This document shows, one piece after another, positions 24,456 to 33,048 of a stretch of 64,000 nt of DNA. Positions within the stretch are counted from its first letter, which is position 1, and the number at the start of each line of letters is the position of its first letter. This DNA comes from Bradyrhizobium sp. WBAH42 (lineage in GTDB: Bacteria > Pseudomonadota > Alphaproteobacteria > Rhizobiales > Xanthobacteraceae). The DNA lies in contig NZ_CP036533.1 of assembly GCF_024585265.1 (NCBI RefSeq), positions 4,349,001 through 4,413,000 on the forward strand, read 5' to 3'. The position numbers were made by a program, and so were the translations under genes. The notes under the pieces were generated by a model, which saw nothing but the letters and a program-made list of their open reading frames with translations, searched no databases and had not been told where the DNA came from.

Positions 24456-25685
24456 ATGCAGAAGTTCGCGGAACTTCCGGTGCTGCGCGTCGGTCTCGTC
24501 GGAAGCGGCTTCATTGCCGCATTTCATCTGCAGTCCATGCTTGGCGTGCGCAATGTCAGCATCGGCGGTGTCTACAGTCGGTCCGCCGAGCGGCGAACGC
24601 GCATCGCGGAGAAGGCCCGGAATCTTGGCCTCGGACCGGCGCATGTGTTCGATAGCATCGAGGCCATGGCGACTTCCGGTGAGGTCGATGCGCTTTGGAT
24701 CCTGACGCCGAACGATACGCGCCTCGATATCATGCGCGAGATCCATGGGGTGACGAAGTCGGGAGCTCCCTTGCGCGCCGTGGCCTGCGAAAAGCCGCTG
24801 GCGCGCACGCTCGCCGAGGCGCGCGAGATGCGCAGCCTCGTCGAGGATGCTGGCCTGCTCCACGGCTATTTGGAAAACCAGTTGTTCTCGACCGCGGTGA
24901 CGCGTGGCAAGGACATCATCTGGCGGCGTGCCGTACCTGGAAGCGGGCGTCCCTATCTCGCCCGTGCCGCGGAGGAACATTCCGGACCGCATGAGCCCTG
25001 GTTCTGGCAGGGCGACAAGCAGGGCGGTGGCGTGCTCTCCGACATGATGTGCCATTCGGTCGAAGTCGCGCGCTTCATGCTGACGGCGCCCGGCGCGAGC
25101 CGCGACAGCCTGCGGCTGGTCAGTGCCAGCGCCACGACGGCCAATCTCAAATGGACGCGCCCGCGCTATGCGGCCGATCTGAAGACGCGGATGGGGATCG
25201 ATTTTGCGAAACGCCCGGTCGAGGATTTCGCGCGTGGCATCCTGACGCTGGAAGACAAGGATGGGCATCAGGTCCTGATCGAGGCAACGACCTCCTGGGC
25301 CTATGTCGGGGCCGGCCTGCGCATCCAGCTCGAATTGCTCGGGCCCGAATATTCGATGGAGTTCTCCTCACTCTCAACGGGCCTCAAGGTGTTCCTGGCC
25401 CGGACGCTCAGCGGTTCCGAAGGCGAGGACCTCATCGAGAAGCAGAATGCCGAGCAGGGTTTGATGCCGGTCGTCGAAGACGAAAAAGGCATCTACGGCT
25501 ATACTGATGAAAATCGGCACATGGTCGAAGCGTTTAGGCGCGGGCTCAGTCCTGCCGAAACGTTCGATGATGGCGTCGGCGTCATGGAAATGTTGATGGC
25601 GCTCTATCGGTCCGCCGAGCTCGGACGCACCGTGCATTTCCCGGACCAGGAGCTAGAGCACTACGTTCCCCAGGTCGCGCGCTAA
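24456..25685 (+). CDS. Gfo/Idh/MocA-family oxidoreductase
   Basis: A 409-residue NAD(P)-dependent oxidoreductase of the glucose-fructose oxidoreductase/inositol dehydrogenase class. The Rossmann loop is VGLVGSGFIA at residues 11-20. The family lysine motif appears as CEKPLART. The region GGGVLSDMMCHSVEVAR holds the usual catalytic histidine. GAAGGAGG lies just before the ATG, a strong ribosome-binding site. It is the last gene of the ROK-nagB-GGT-ATPase operon, 37 bp downstream. These enzymes oxidise or reduce sugar rings, amino sugars or opine-like compounds, which fits modification of the imported sugar moiety. The exact substrate is unknown. Confidence 0.88.
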   Translation: MQKFAELPVLRVGLVGSGFIAAFHLQSMLGVRNVSIGGVYSRSAERRTRIAEKARNLGLGPAHVFDSIEAMATSGEVDALWILTPNDTRLDIMREIHGVTKSGAPLRAVACEKPLARTLAEAREMRSLVEDAGLLHGYLENQLFSTAVTRGKDIIWRRAVPGSGRPYLARAAEEHSGPHEPWFWQGDKQGGGVLSDMMCHSVEVARFMLTAPGASRDSLRLVSASATTANLKWTRPRYAADLKTRMGIDFAKRPVEDFARGILTLEDKDGHQVLIEATTSWAYVGAGLRIQLELLGPEYSMEFSSLSTGLKVFLARTLSGSEGEDLIEKQNAEQGLMPVVEDEKGIYGYTDENRHMVEAFRRGLSPAETFDDGVGVMEMLMALYRSAELGRTVHFPDQELEHYVPQVAR

Positions 25686-26228
25686 CAGCGCGCGCAGTGT
25701 GCGGGACTTGAAACATGATCGGTGATCCGGTCCAAGGAGGCCATCGCGGCTTGCCAAATGCGCTCGGGCGCCTCGGCGTTGTCTGAATGAGTCTCAGCGT
25801 GGAGTTCTACGGCTGCCGGTCTGCGACAACATAGAGTGGGAGTAGTGCTGCTAGCTCTTATTTCTTACCTTGCGTAGCTTTAGAAATGTCGCTCGCATTA
25901 AAAATCCCTGACCAAGTACCTTGAAATTGGCTTAGCTTGGTTGGACTCGGCTATCAACGCCGCCCTGAACAAAGAGCGCGGCAGCGCAGGGGCGCGTGCA
26001 GAAGCGAAGGGTGTCGCTACGGTGCTCAACACGTGTTTGGTGCGGCGGCAAACGATAGACCGGGATCGAGAAAGTGGAGTGCGCCGCGCAGTTGGTGTGT
26101 CCGACACCAACATATGCCCTCAGTGCCTTGGTTCTGCGCGACTGTCTGAAAATAGAGACTGGGATTCAAAACATAAAAAGGGGGCATAGGAAATTGCGGC
26201 CCGTTCCTCGTTCCCAACAGGAAGCAAT
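25686..26228. other. Intergenic region without supported genes
   Basis: About 540 bp with lower GC than the surroundings. Short frames on both strands lack ribosome-binding sites and family features. It starts a 1.4-kb gene-poor zone that also contains the broken ANTAR gene and the candidate attachment site. No RNA gene or terminator stands out. Confidence 0.5.
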
Positions 26229-26625
26229 CTAACCCGTCGCGCGTGGCAGCATACCCCTTGCCGTTATCTCCGCCGAGAGTTCTTCGATCGTCTGGCGCTG
26301 CTCCATCGCGGTTCTGCGGATCAACGCAAAGGCGGCAGGCTCGGCGAGCGTATGCGAATGCATTACCTGAAGAACGGCGGCAAACACGAGGCGACGTGCC
26401 CGCAGACGCTGCTCGAGTTGACAATTTGTTGTTTCAATTCGCTTGTGCGTTCGTTCCGCTCGAAAGCCATGACGAGCGCTGCGTAGATGCCGGCCGGTCG
26501 CAAGGGCTTGATGAGGAACGAAGCTGGATCGAGTTCGAACACCAGCTTGAGTCGGCTTGGTGTCTCGGTGCCGAGCAGGGCGATGACAGGCGATCGCGCC
26601 AGGAATGCGCGTTGCGCCGGACTAG
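26229..26625 (-). pseudogene. Broken AmiR/NasT-type response regulator (ANTAR domain)
   Basis: Two overlapping minus-strand frames together give a NasT/AmiR-like protein. The upstream frame reads SPAQRAFLARSPVIALL, FELDPASFLIKPLRPAG and IYAALVMAFERNERTSEL, a receiver-like end. After KQQIV the homology moves to another frame, which reads LEQRLRARRLVFAAVLQVM, then LAEPAAFALIRRTAMEQRQT and IEELSAEITARG, an ANTAR RNA-binding domain that binds terminator hairpins. The shift lies near 26420. The N-terminal receiver half is missing or degenerate beyond about 26625. ANTAR regulators often sit beside amide or nitrate transporters; an amino-acid-type importer follows here. It should be non-functional. 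Confidence 0.65.
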
Positions 26626-26655
26626 CTCCAATCGGAGCTCGATTGCTGGAGCTAG
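26622..26655. repeat. 9-bp inverted repeat with nested stem next to candidate attachment site
   Basis: CTAGCTCCA at 26622-26630 pairs with TGGAGCTAG at 26647-26655, and inside the 16-base loop ATCG pairs with CGAT. The structure ends 14 bp before the dusA-like 12-mer. No T tract follows on either strand, so it does not look like a terminator. It could be a recombinase-binding feature or a relic within the broken ANTAR gene. Confidence 0.4.
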
Positions 26656-26669
26656 CTCAAATTGGCCCG

Positions 26670-26737
26670 TGATGGATTGGAGCGAAAGTTCAAGTATTTC
26701 AATGTGTTAGAAGGCGGCGTGTGCACGGCATGTGCAC
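26670..26737 (+). other. Candidate left attachment site of a dusA-integrated island
   Basis: TGATGGATTGGA at 26670-26681 is identical to the start-proximal dusA sequence at 46611-46622 and in the same orientation. At 26719-26726 and 26730-26737, GTGTGCAC and ATGTGCAC follow with 11-bp spacing, resembling the repeats beside the integrase gene at the other end. Direct core repeats plus arm-like sites are what an integrated element leaves. The match is short, so this is an inference. Confidence 0.4.
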
Positions 26738-27126
26738 CGGGAGATCAAGAAAAATCTCTTCACAGCTAACGTGATCAGGCGTTCCGTTGTGGATGGCGCC
26801 GCATTGGTGCGCCGACTGCTCGTCCGCCTGTACTACTCGAAGATTTTGGTCGAGGCGGGCGTCGCGGATACGCCGTCCGCCGGTTCGCGGGGGCCGAAAG
26901 AGGCTCACGCGCGGAGCGCAGCGCTAGCTGCATCGAGCGACAATCGACAGAACTCAGGGTCGCCATAAGAAATCGCTATGGCGGCAGACCGCAGTCGGTG
27001 CTTCCCCTGTCATCAAACGTAAATCATTTTTTTACCGTCGGCCGCAGCAAAAAATTCCAAGGGCAAGACCACGGAAGTGGCGAGGTTCGCGGGCGCATCA
27101 TTTTGTAGCAGCAACGGAGCGGGCAA

Positions 27127-28314
27127 ATGACGATCGAGTTGAGCCGACGGGGATTTTGCATCGGAACTGCCCTGATAGGACTCCAGACGGTTTCCTCCAG
27201 CGCCTTCGCGGCGCGAAGCGAAGACGGGACGGTCAGACTCGGTCTTGTCGCGCCGATGAGCGGGCCGAATGCCCGCTACGGTGCCTTCTCGCTGCGCGGT
27301 GCCCAGATGGCGGCGAAGGAGATCAACGGCGCCGGCGGTATCGGTGGGCGCAAGATCAACATTCTGGCCGGTGACAGCCAGGGGACGCCGGTCGAGGGCG
27401 TCTCGGCGACCCGGCGGCTGATCGACCAGGACCAAGTCGATTTCATCATCGGCGACGTCTCGAGTTCGGTGACGCTGGCGATGCAGCCGGTTGCCGAAGA
27501 TGCAGGCGTGCTGCTCCTCAATGCCGCCTCGTCGAACCCGAAGATCACCTACAAGGCGGGTGTCGGCGGCTTCAAATGGACCTATCGCAACTATCCGACC
27601 GACGAGAACCGCGCGTTGATCGTGCTGCAATACGCCGCCGAGAAGAAGGGCTTTACCAAATACGCCGTGCTCTCGGTCGACAGCGATTACGGCCGTGCGG
27701 CCATTGAGTTCACCAAGAAGTATCTCCCGCGGTTCAAGAGCCAGATCCTGACGGAAGACTATTACAAGGAAGGCGAGGTCGACTTCCGCAGCGTGCTGTC
27801 AAAAATCCGCGATGCCGGCGCCCAGGCCATCATCATGTATGGCAACGCCGATTCTTCGCCGATCGTCGGACGTCAGATGATAGAGGTCGGGATCGCCGGC
27901 AAGATCCCGTTGATCGGCAATGCCGAGTTCAATACCGCGAGCACCATCAAGGCGGCGCCGAAGGCAATGGAAGGCGCGATCGAGGCGGCGGCCTGGCTGC
28001 CGGCCTATGACTCGGAGAAGAGCAAGGCCTTCGTCGAGAAGTTCACTGCCGAGTATCGAGAGGCGCCGAACAACCACGCCTATGTGCACTGGGAGACGAC
28101 GCATCTTCTTGCCAAGGCGATCGAGCAAGCTCAGAGCATCGATCGTGAGAAGGTCCGCGCCGCACTCTCCAAGATCCACTATGCAAGTGCAGTCGGCGAA
28201 GTGACCTTCGACGATCACAATCAGGCGCGGCTGCCGATGATTCTGCTCGAGATCGAGAACGGCAAGCCTGCCATCAAGGGTGCCTATTCCGCCGAGATCG
28301 ACTATCCCAAATAG
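27127..28314 (+). CDS. Branched-chain-amino-acid-type (HAAT) ABC substrate-binding protein
   Basis: A 395-residue periplasmic receptor of the type-I (LivJ/AmiC-like) fold. The N-terminus has SRRGFCIG before a hydrophobic stretch ending SSSAFAA, a plausible Tat signal. The mature part starts VRLGLVAPMSGPNARYG, with AAKEINGAGGIGGRKI and VDFIIGDVSSSVTLA in the first lobe and ARLPMILLEIENGKP near the end. It opens a compact operon with two permeases, two ATPases and an aminotransferase, so it should deliver an amino acid, amide or similar compound. The hydantoinase genes downstream suggest a cyclic amide or its product, by context only. Confidence 0.9.
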   Translation: MTIELSRRGFCIGTALIGLQTVSSSAFAARSEDGTVRLGLVAPMSGPNARYGAFSLRGAQMAAKEINGAGGIGGRKINILAGDSQGTPVEGVSATRRLIDQDQVDFIIGDVSSSVTLAMQPVAEDAGVLLLNAASSNPKITYKAGVGGFKWTYRNYPTDENRALIVLQYAAEKKGFTKYAVLSVDSDYGRAAIEFTKKYLPRFKSQILTEDYYKEGEVDFRSVLSKIRDAGAQAIIMYGNADSSPIVGRQMIEVGIAGKIPLIGNAEFNTASTIKAAPKAMEGAIEAAAWLPAYDSEKSKAFVEKFTAEYREAPNNHAYVHWETTHLLAKAIEQAQSIDREKVRAALSKIHYASAVGEVTFDDHNQARLPMILLEIENGKPAIKGAYSAEIDYPK

Positions 28315-28325
28315 GCGGCACGCAC

Positions 28326-29198
28326 ATGTTCTACACGATCATCGAGCAGGTCGTTAACGGCATCGTATCCGGATCGGTGTACGCGATCGTTGCCGTCGGC
28401 ATGACGATGATTTTCGGCGTGCTGCGCGCCATCAACTTCGCCCATGGCGAATACTATATGCTCGGCACCTTCGGCGCCTGGTTCGCCATCGAGTATTTCG
28501 ATCTGCCGTATCCGGTCGCGGTCGTGATCGGCGTGGTGGCGACTTCTGTCATTGCGGTCGTTGTCGGCAATGTCGTGATGCAGCGCATCGTGGGCGCACC
28601 GGCCGAGGCCGGTGTGCTGGCAACCCTCGGTGTCGCGTTGATCCTCCAGAACACCATCATCCTGGTGTTCGGCGGCAGCTACAAGTTCTTCTCCGGCGGC
28701 TACATCGAGCCGGTGACGCTGTTCGGCTTCACCCTGGCAGAGCAGCGTATCCTGATCATCATCGTCGGCCTCATCGTCTTCGTCGGCCTCGAGCTGATGG
28801 TCACCTACAGCCGGATGGGCAAGGCGATGCGCGCTGTATCGCAGAACATCGAGTGCTGCGCGGTGGTCGGCATCGATGTCCGTCATATCGCGCTCTGGAC
28901 TTTCATTCTCGGTGCAGGTCTTGCCGCGCTGTCTGGCGTGCTGACCGCGCCGGTCAATGTCAGCGTCTATGGCGGGATGGGCGAGCTCATCACCTTCAAG
29001 ACGCTGCCGATCATCATCATGGGCGGGCTCGGCAACGTTCGCGGCACCTTCGTCGCCGCGATGATTTTAGGCGTCGCCGAGAGCCTGGTTGCCACTTATG
29101 TCGGCCTCCAGTTCCGCGACACCGTGGGATTTGCGACCTTGATGCTGGTGCTGATGTGGCGTCCGCACGGGTTGTTCTCCGCGCAGGCGCGCTTCTGA
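28326..29198 (+). CDS. HAAT ABC transporter permease (LivH-like)
   Basis: A 290-residue inner-membrane permease with about eight membrane segments and typical LivH motifs: YAIVAVGMTMIFGVLRAINFAHGEYYMLG near the N-terminus (an unbroken LivH signature), KAMRAVSQNIECCAVVGID in the cytoplasmic coupling loop, and GGLGNVRGTFVAAMILG near the C-terminus. It lies 11 bp after the binding protein gene and 18 bp before the LivM-like gene. It pairs with the LivM-like subunit to form the transport channel. Confidence 0.92.
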   Translation: MFYTIIEQVVNGIVSGSVYAIVAVGMTMIFGVLRAINFAHGEYYMLGTFGAWFAIEYFDLPYPVAVVIGVVATSVIAVVVGNVVMQRIVGAPAEAGVLATLGVALILQNTIILVFGGSYKFFSGGYIEPVTLFGFTLAEQRILIIIVGLIVFVGLELMVTYSRMGKAMRAVSQNIECCAVVGIDVRHIALWTFILGAGLAALSGVLTAPVNVSVYGGMGELITFKTLPIIIMGGLGNVRGTFVAAMILGVAESLVATYVGLQFRDTVGFATLMLVLMWRPHGLFSAQARF

Positions 29199-29216
29199 TC
29201 GCAGGGATGTGACACC

Positions 29217-30227
29217 TTGACCGAGATCGCCCGAGACCAGACCGTGACCCAAGCCGAGAGCCCAGCTGCGACGGGACGGGATCTCCGCGCTCCCTTCGGC
29301 CTCGCGCTGCTCGCGCTGGCCTGCATCGCGCCGTTGTTTCTGGGTAATTATCCGCTGCACGCGATCATCATCGCGCTGATTTTCTTGCTGCCGGCGCACG
29401 GGCTCAACCTGCTGCTCGGCTATACCGGGCTCCTCTCGCTGGCGCAGGCGGCGTTCTTCGGCATCGGCGCCTATACGTCGGCGCTGCTGGCGGTGCATTT
29501 CGGCACGCCGTTCTACCTGAATTTCCTCGCCGCGGGCCTCGTGACCGGCGCGGTCGCGCTGCCGCTCGGAATTCCCGCCCTGCGGCTGCGTGCGACGTCC
29601 TTCGTGATGTGCACGCTCGGCTTCGTCATCATCGGCCAGGCGATCGCCAAGAACTGGATCAGCCTGACCCGCGGTGACATGGGGCTGGCGGCGATCCCAA
29701 AGCCTTACTTCGCACTGGGACCGGCGTCGTTCACGGTCTCAGGAACAGTCGGCTTCTATTACCTGGTGCTCGCCATCGCCGTGCTCGCTACGCTTGCCGT
29801 CTATCTGATCGTGCGATCGCCGGCGGGGCGCAACATGATCGCCATTCGCGAGAACGAGACGCTGGCCGAATCCGTCGGCATCCCGACCTGGCACTACAAG
29901 CTGGTCGTGTTCATGATCAGCGCGGCCTTTGCCGGGCTCGGCGGCAGCCTCTATGCGCATTATTTGACCGTGGTCAGCCCGCTGACCTTCCAGATGTACT
30001 ACTCCACGACGATGCTGATCATCGTGCTCGGCGGCGGGGCCGGGACGATCTCGGGCGTGATCTTCGGCAGCCTGCTGTTCGTCGGTCTCACCGAGGCGCT
30101 GCGCGTCGCCCCCGAACTGCGCATGATCGCCTACGGCTTCTTCCTGCTCGGCCTGGTGTTCTGGTTCCCGAACGGGTTCGCGCCGCTGATCAGCCGCTGC
30201 TCGTCGTTCCTGGAGAAGCGCAAATGA
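29217..30227 (+). CDS. HAAT ABC transporter permease (LivM-like)
   Basis: A 336-residue inner-membrane permease with ten or so hydrophobic segments. Family marks are LPAHGLNLLLGYTGLLSLAQ (the LivM signature), MIAIRENETLAESVGI in the coupling loop and LGGGAGTISGVIFGS near the end. The start is taken as TTG, with GGGA a few bases upstream; a GTG nine codons later is an alternative and no ATG is available. It overlaps the LivG-like gene by 4 bp (ATGA). It forms the channel with the LivH-like subunit. Confidence 0.9.
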   Translation: MTEIARDQTVTQAESPAATGRDLRAPFGLALLALACIAPLFLGNYPLHAIIIALIFLLPAHGLNLLLGYTGLLSLAQAAFFGIGAYTSALLAVHFGTPFYLNFLAAGLVTGAVALPLGIPALRLRATSFVMCTLGFVIIGQAIAKNWISLTRGDMGLAAIPKPYFALGPASFTVSGTVGFYYLVLAIAVLATLAVYLIVRSPAGRNMIAIRENETLAESVGIPTWHYKLVVFMISAAFAGLGGSLYAHYLTVVSPLTFQMYYSTTMLIIVLGGGAGTISGVIFGSLLFVGLTEALRVAPELRMIAYGFFLLGLVFWFPNGFAPLISRCSSFLEKRK

Positions 30228-30994
30228 GCGGGCTGCCGATGCTCGATATATCCGGCCTCTGCAAATCCTACGGCGCCGTGCGCGCGGTCGACGGTGTCGA
30301 CCTTCATGTCGATCGCGGCGAGATCTGCGGGCTGATCGGCCCCAACGGCTCCGGCAAGTCGACCTTCTTCGATTGCGTCACCGGGCTTGCCAAGCCGAGC
30401 GCGGGCGCGGTGAAGCTCGACGGGCAGGACATCACGGGCTGGGCGCTGAACGATATCGCGCGGGAAGGGCGCATGCTGCGCTCGTTCCAGAAGACTGTGG
30501 TGTTCTCCGCGCTCGACATCGAGGAGAACCTCGTGATCGCGGGCCAGATGTTCACCTTTCCCGGCGTTCTGTCGACCTTCGGGATCGGCGCCGCCGCGCG
30601 CAATCGGGTCGCGGCGTTGCGGGAGCGGGCGCGCGAGCTGATCAAGATCGCTGGCCTCTGGGATGTCCGTTTCCAGCCGGCCGGAAAACTCTCCGGCGGA
30701 CAGCAGAAGCTGATCCAGTTCGCCTCGATGCTGATGCCGGAACCAAAGCTCATTCTGCTCGACGAGCCCATGGCCGGCATCAACCCGAAGCTGATCGAGC
30801 GCGTGGTGGACAGCATCCGCCTCGCCAACACCTCCTTCGGCGTCAGCTTCCTGATCATCGAGCACAACATCGACGTGGTCACGAGTCTCTGCAAGCGGGT
30901 GGTGGTGCTCGACCAGGGACGCAAGCTCGCGGAAGGCACACCGGACGAGATCGTGCAAAACCAGGCGGTACGGGAGGCTTATCTCGGTGGCTGA
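30224..30994 (+). CDS. HAAT ABC transporter ATPase (LivG-like)
   Basis: A 256-residue cytoplasmic ATPase with Walker A GPNGSGKST, signature LSGGQQKLIQ, Walker B LILLDEPMAG and the LivG-specific insertion between Walker A and the signature. The C-terminal tail (VVLDQGRKLAEGTPDEIV, then AYLGG) is typical of LivG proteins. It overlaps both neighbours by 4 and 8 bp, indicating coupled translation. It drives the transporter together with the LivF-like ATPase. Confidence 0.92.
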   Translation: MSGLPMLDISGLCKSYGAVRAVDGVDLHVDRGEICGLIGPNGSGKSTFFDCVTGLAKPSAGAVKLDGQDITGWALNDIAREGRMLRSFQKTVVFSALDIEENLVIAGQMFTFPGVLSTFGIGAAARNRVAALRERARELIKIAGLWDVRFQPAGKLSGGQQKLIQFASMLMPEPKLILLDEPMAGINPKLIERVVDSIRLANTSFGVSFLIIEHNIDVVTSLCKRVVVLDQGRKLAEGTPDEIVQNQAVREAYLGG

Positions 30995-31727
30995 AACCTC
31001 TCTCTCCATCAAGGGGCTGCGCGCAGGCTACGGCTCGCTCGACATCCTCAACGGCGTCGATCTCGACGTGCCGCAGGGCCAGTTCGTCGCGCTGATGGGG
31101 CCGAATGGCGCCGGCAAGTCGACACTGCTGAAGACGCTCTATGGCATGACCACGGTCAAGGGCGGCAGCATCAACTGGCAGGGCAAGGATATCTCGGCCT
31201 TCAAGTCGCGCGCGATCCTGGCGGAGGGCATCTCCTGGGTGCCGCAGGGCCGCTGCAATTTTCCGGTCATGACGGTCGACGAGAATCTGCAGATGGCCGC
31301 CTATACCTTGCGCGACAGCAGGGTGAAGGCGGAGCGCGACTATGTCTACGACCTCTTTCCGATCCTGAAGACGCGCCGCAACACGCTGGCGGGCAACATG
31401 TCCGGCGGCGAGCAGCAATTGCTGGAGGTTGCGATGGCCGTGCTGCAGCGGCCAAAGATCCTGCTGGTCGACGAGCCCTCGGTCGGGCTGTCCCCGACCG
31501 CGATCGGCATCGTGTTCGACGAACTCGCGCGCATCAACGCCGCTGGCCAGACCATCCTGCTGGTCGAGCAGAACACCAAGAAAGCCATGCAGGTGGCCCA
31601 GCGCGCCGTCATCCTGCGGCTCGGCAAGGTGATCTGGGACGGCCGGCCCGCCGATATCACCCATGACGAGCTCGGCGAGCTCTTCCTCACCGGCCGCATG
31701 CGCGGTGAGACCGACGTCGAACACTGA
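30987..31727 (+). CDS. HAAT ABC transporter ATPase (LivF-like)
   Basis: A 246-residue cytoplasmic ATPase with Walker A GPNGAGKST, signature MSGGEQQLLEVA, Walker B ILLVDEPSVGLSP and the LivF-type tail LTGRMRGE. It starts at GTG inside the end of the LivG-like gene (8-bp overlap). It completes a five-gene high-affinity importer. An aminotransferase gene follows after 23 bp, consistent with direct catabolism of an imported amino acid. Confidence 0.92.
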   Translation: MAETSLSIKGLRAGYGSLDILNGVDLDVPQGQFVALMGPNGAGKSTLLKTLYGMTTVKGGSINWQGKDISAFKSRAILAEGISWVPQGRCNFPVMTVDENLQMAAYTLRDSRVKAERDYVYDLFPILKTRRNTLAGNMSGGEQQLLEVAMAVLQRPKILLVDEPSVGLSPTAIGIVFDELARINAAGQTILLVEQNTKKAMQVAQRAVILRLGKVIWDGRPADITHDELGELFLTGRMRGETDVEH

Positions 31728-31750
31728 CTGCAACTCAAAGGACGACCACA

Positions 31751-32959
31751 GTGACGATCTTCGTGCCGGCCGCGCGCGTCTCGCGCATCAAGATATCTCC
31801 GACAACGGCGGCGTCCGCGCGGGTGCGCGAGCTGAAGGCCGCCGGCCGCGACATCGTCGACATGGCGATCGGCGAGCCTGATTTCGACACGCCCGATGAC
31901 GTCAAGGCGGCGGCGCATGCTGCGATCGATCGCGGCGAGACGAAATATACCGCCGTCAACGGCACCGTGGCGCTGCGCAAGGGGATTATCGCCGACTACA
32001 AGTGGCGCCTTGGCCTCGAATATTCCGACAACGAGATCTGCGTCGGCGGCGGCGCCAAGCAGATCCTGTTCCTCGCGCTGATGGCGAGCGTGGAGGAGGG
32101 GGCGGAAGTGATCATTCCCGCGCCCTATTGGGTGTCCTATCCCGACATGGTGATCGCCAATGACGGCAAGCCGGTCATTGTCCGCTGTTCCGAGAATGAG
32201 GGATTCAAGCTGACGGCGGAGGCGCTGGAGGCGGCGATCACGCCGAAGACGCGCTGGCTGATCCTCAACGCACCGTCGAACCCGACCGGCGCGGCCTATT
32301 CCCGCAGCGACCTCGAAGCACTCGGCGCCGTGCTGCTGCGCCATCCCAACGTACTTGTGCTGTCTGATGATATCTACGACCAGATCTGGTATCGCGACGA
32401 GCCCGCGACGACGCTTGCCGCCGCGGTGCCCGCCTTGAAGGATCGCATCCTGCTCACCAACGGCGTGTCCAAGACCTATGCCATGACGGGATGGCGGATC
32501 GGTTATGCCGCGGGTCCCGCGCCGCTGGTCTCGGCGATCAACAAGCTGCAATCGCAGATGTCGTCCTGCCCGTCGTCGATCAGCCAGGCGGCAGCGGCCC
32601 ATGCGCTGACCAGCGACCAGACGTTCGTGCGCGACAGCGTCAAGCTCTACAAGGAACGCCGCGACTATGCCTGCGCGCGCCTCAATGCGATCCCGGGCCT
32701 GTCGTGCCTGGTACCTGACGGCGCGTTCTATCTCTATCCCAGCTGCGCTGGCGTGATCGGCAAGTCCACGCCGGAGGGCAAGGTCATCGAGAACGATCTC
32801 GACTTCGTGCTCTATCTGCTCGACGGCGTCGGCGTCGCCGCCGTGCAGGGCGCGGCCTATGGGCTCTCGCCGTATTTCCGCCTGTCGATCGCGACCTCGA
32901 TGGAGACGATCAAGGACGCCTGCGATCGGATCGAGCGGGCCTGCCGGGCGCTGCGCTGA
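31751..32959 (+). CDS. PLP-dependent class I/II aminotransferase (AspC-like)
   Basis: A 402-residue fold-type-I aminotransferase of the aspartate/aromatic group. Recognisable segments are DMAIGEPDFDTP (substrate-binding), KYTAVNGTVALR, LNAPSNPTG (PLP-binding Asn), SDDIYD (Asp to the pyridine ring) and NGVSKTYAMTGWRIGY, with the Schiff-base lysine. The C-terminal RLSIATSMETI has the carboxylate-binding Arg. The start is GTG 23 bp after the ATPase gene. It most likely transaminates the amino acid brought in by the importer. The preferred amino acid cannot be read from sequence. Confidence 0.9.
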   Translation: MTIFVPAARVSRIKISPTTAASARVRELKAAGRDIVDMAIGEPDFDTPDDVKAAAHAAIDRGETKYTAVNGTVALRKGIIADYKWRLGLEYSDNEICVGGGAKQILFLALMASVEEGAEVIIPAPYWVSYPDMVIANDGKPVIVRCSENEGFKLTAEALEAAITPKTRWLILNAPSNPTGAAYSRSDLEALGAVLLRHPNVLVLSDDIYDQIWYRDEPATTLAAAVPALKDRILLTNGVSKTYAMTGWRIGYAAGPAPLVSAINKLQSQMSSCPSSISQAAAAHALTSDQTFVRDSVKLYKERRDYACARLNAIPGLSCLVPDGAFYLYPSCAGVIGKSTPEGKVIENDLDFVLYLLDGVGVAAVQGAAYGLSPYFRLSIATSMETIKDACDRIERACRALR

Positions 32960-33048
32960 GCGGAAAGCTATGAAACCGATTGAAATCAACGGGCTAGATA
33001 AGGGATAGTGCCTGTCAGGAGTTGTTTCCAGAGCAGCATTCGATCCTC

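Noticed and set aside
26243..26710. A 155-residue plus-strand open frame upstream of the importer operon
   Set aside because: It lies antisense to the broken ANTAR gene and has no start signal or family similarity.
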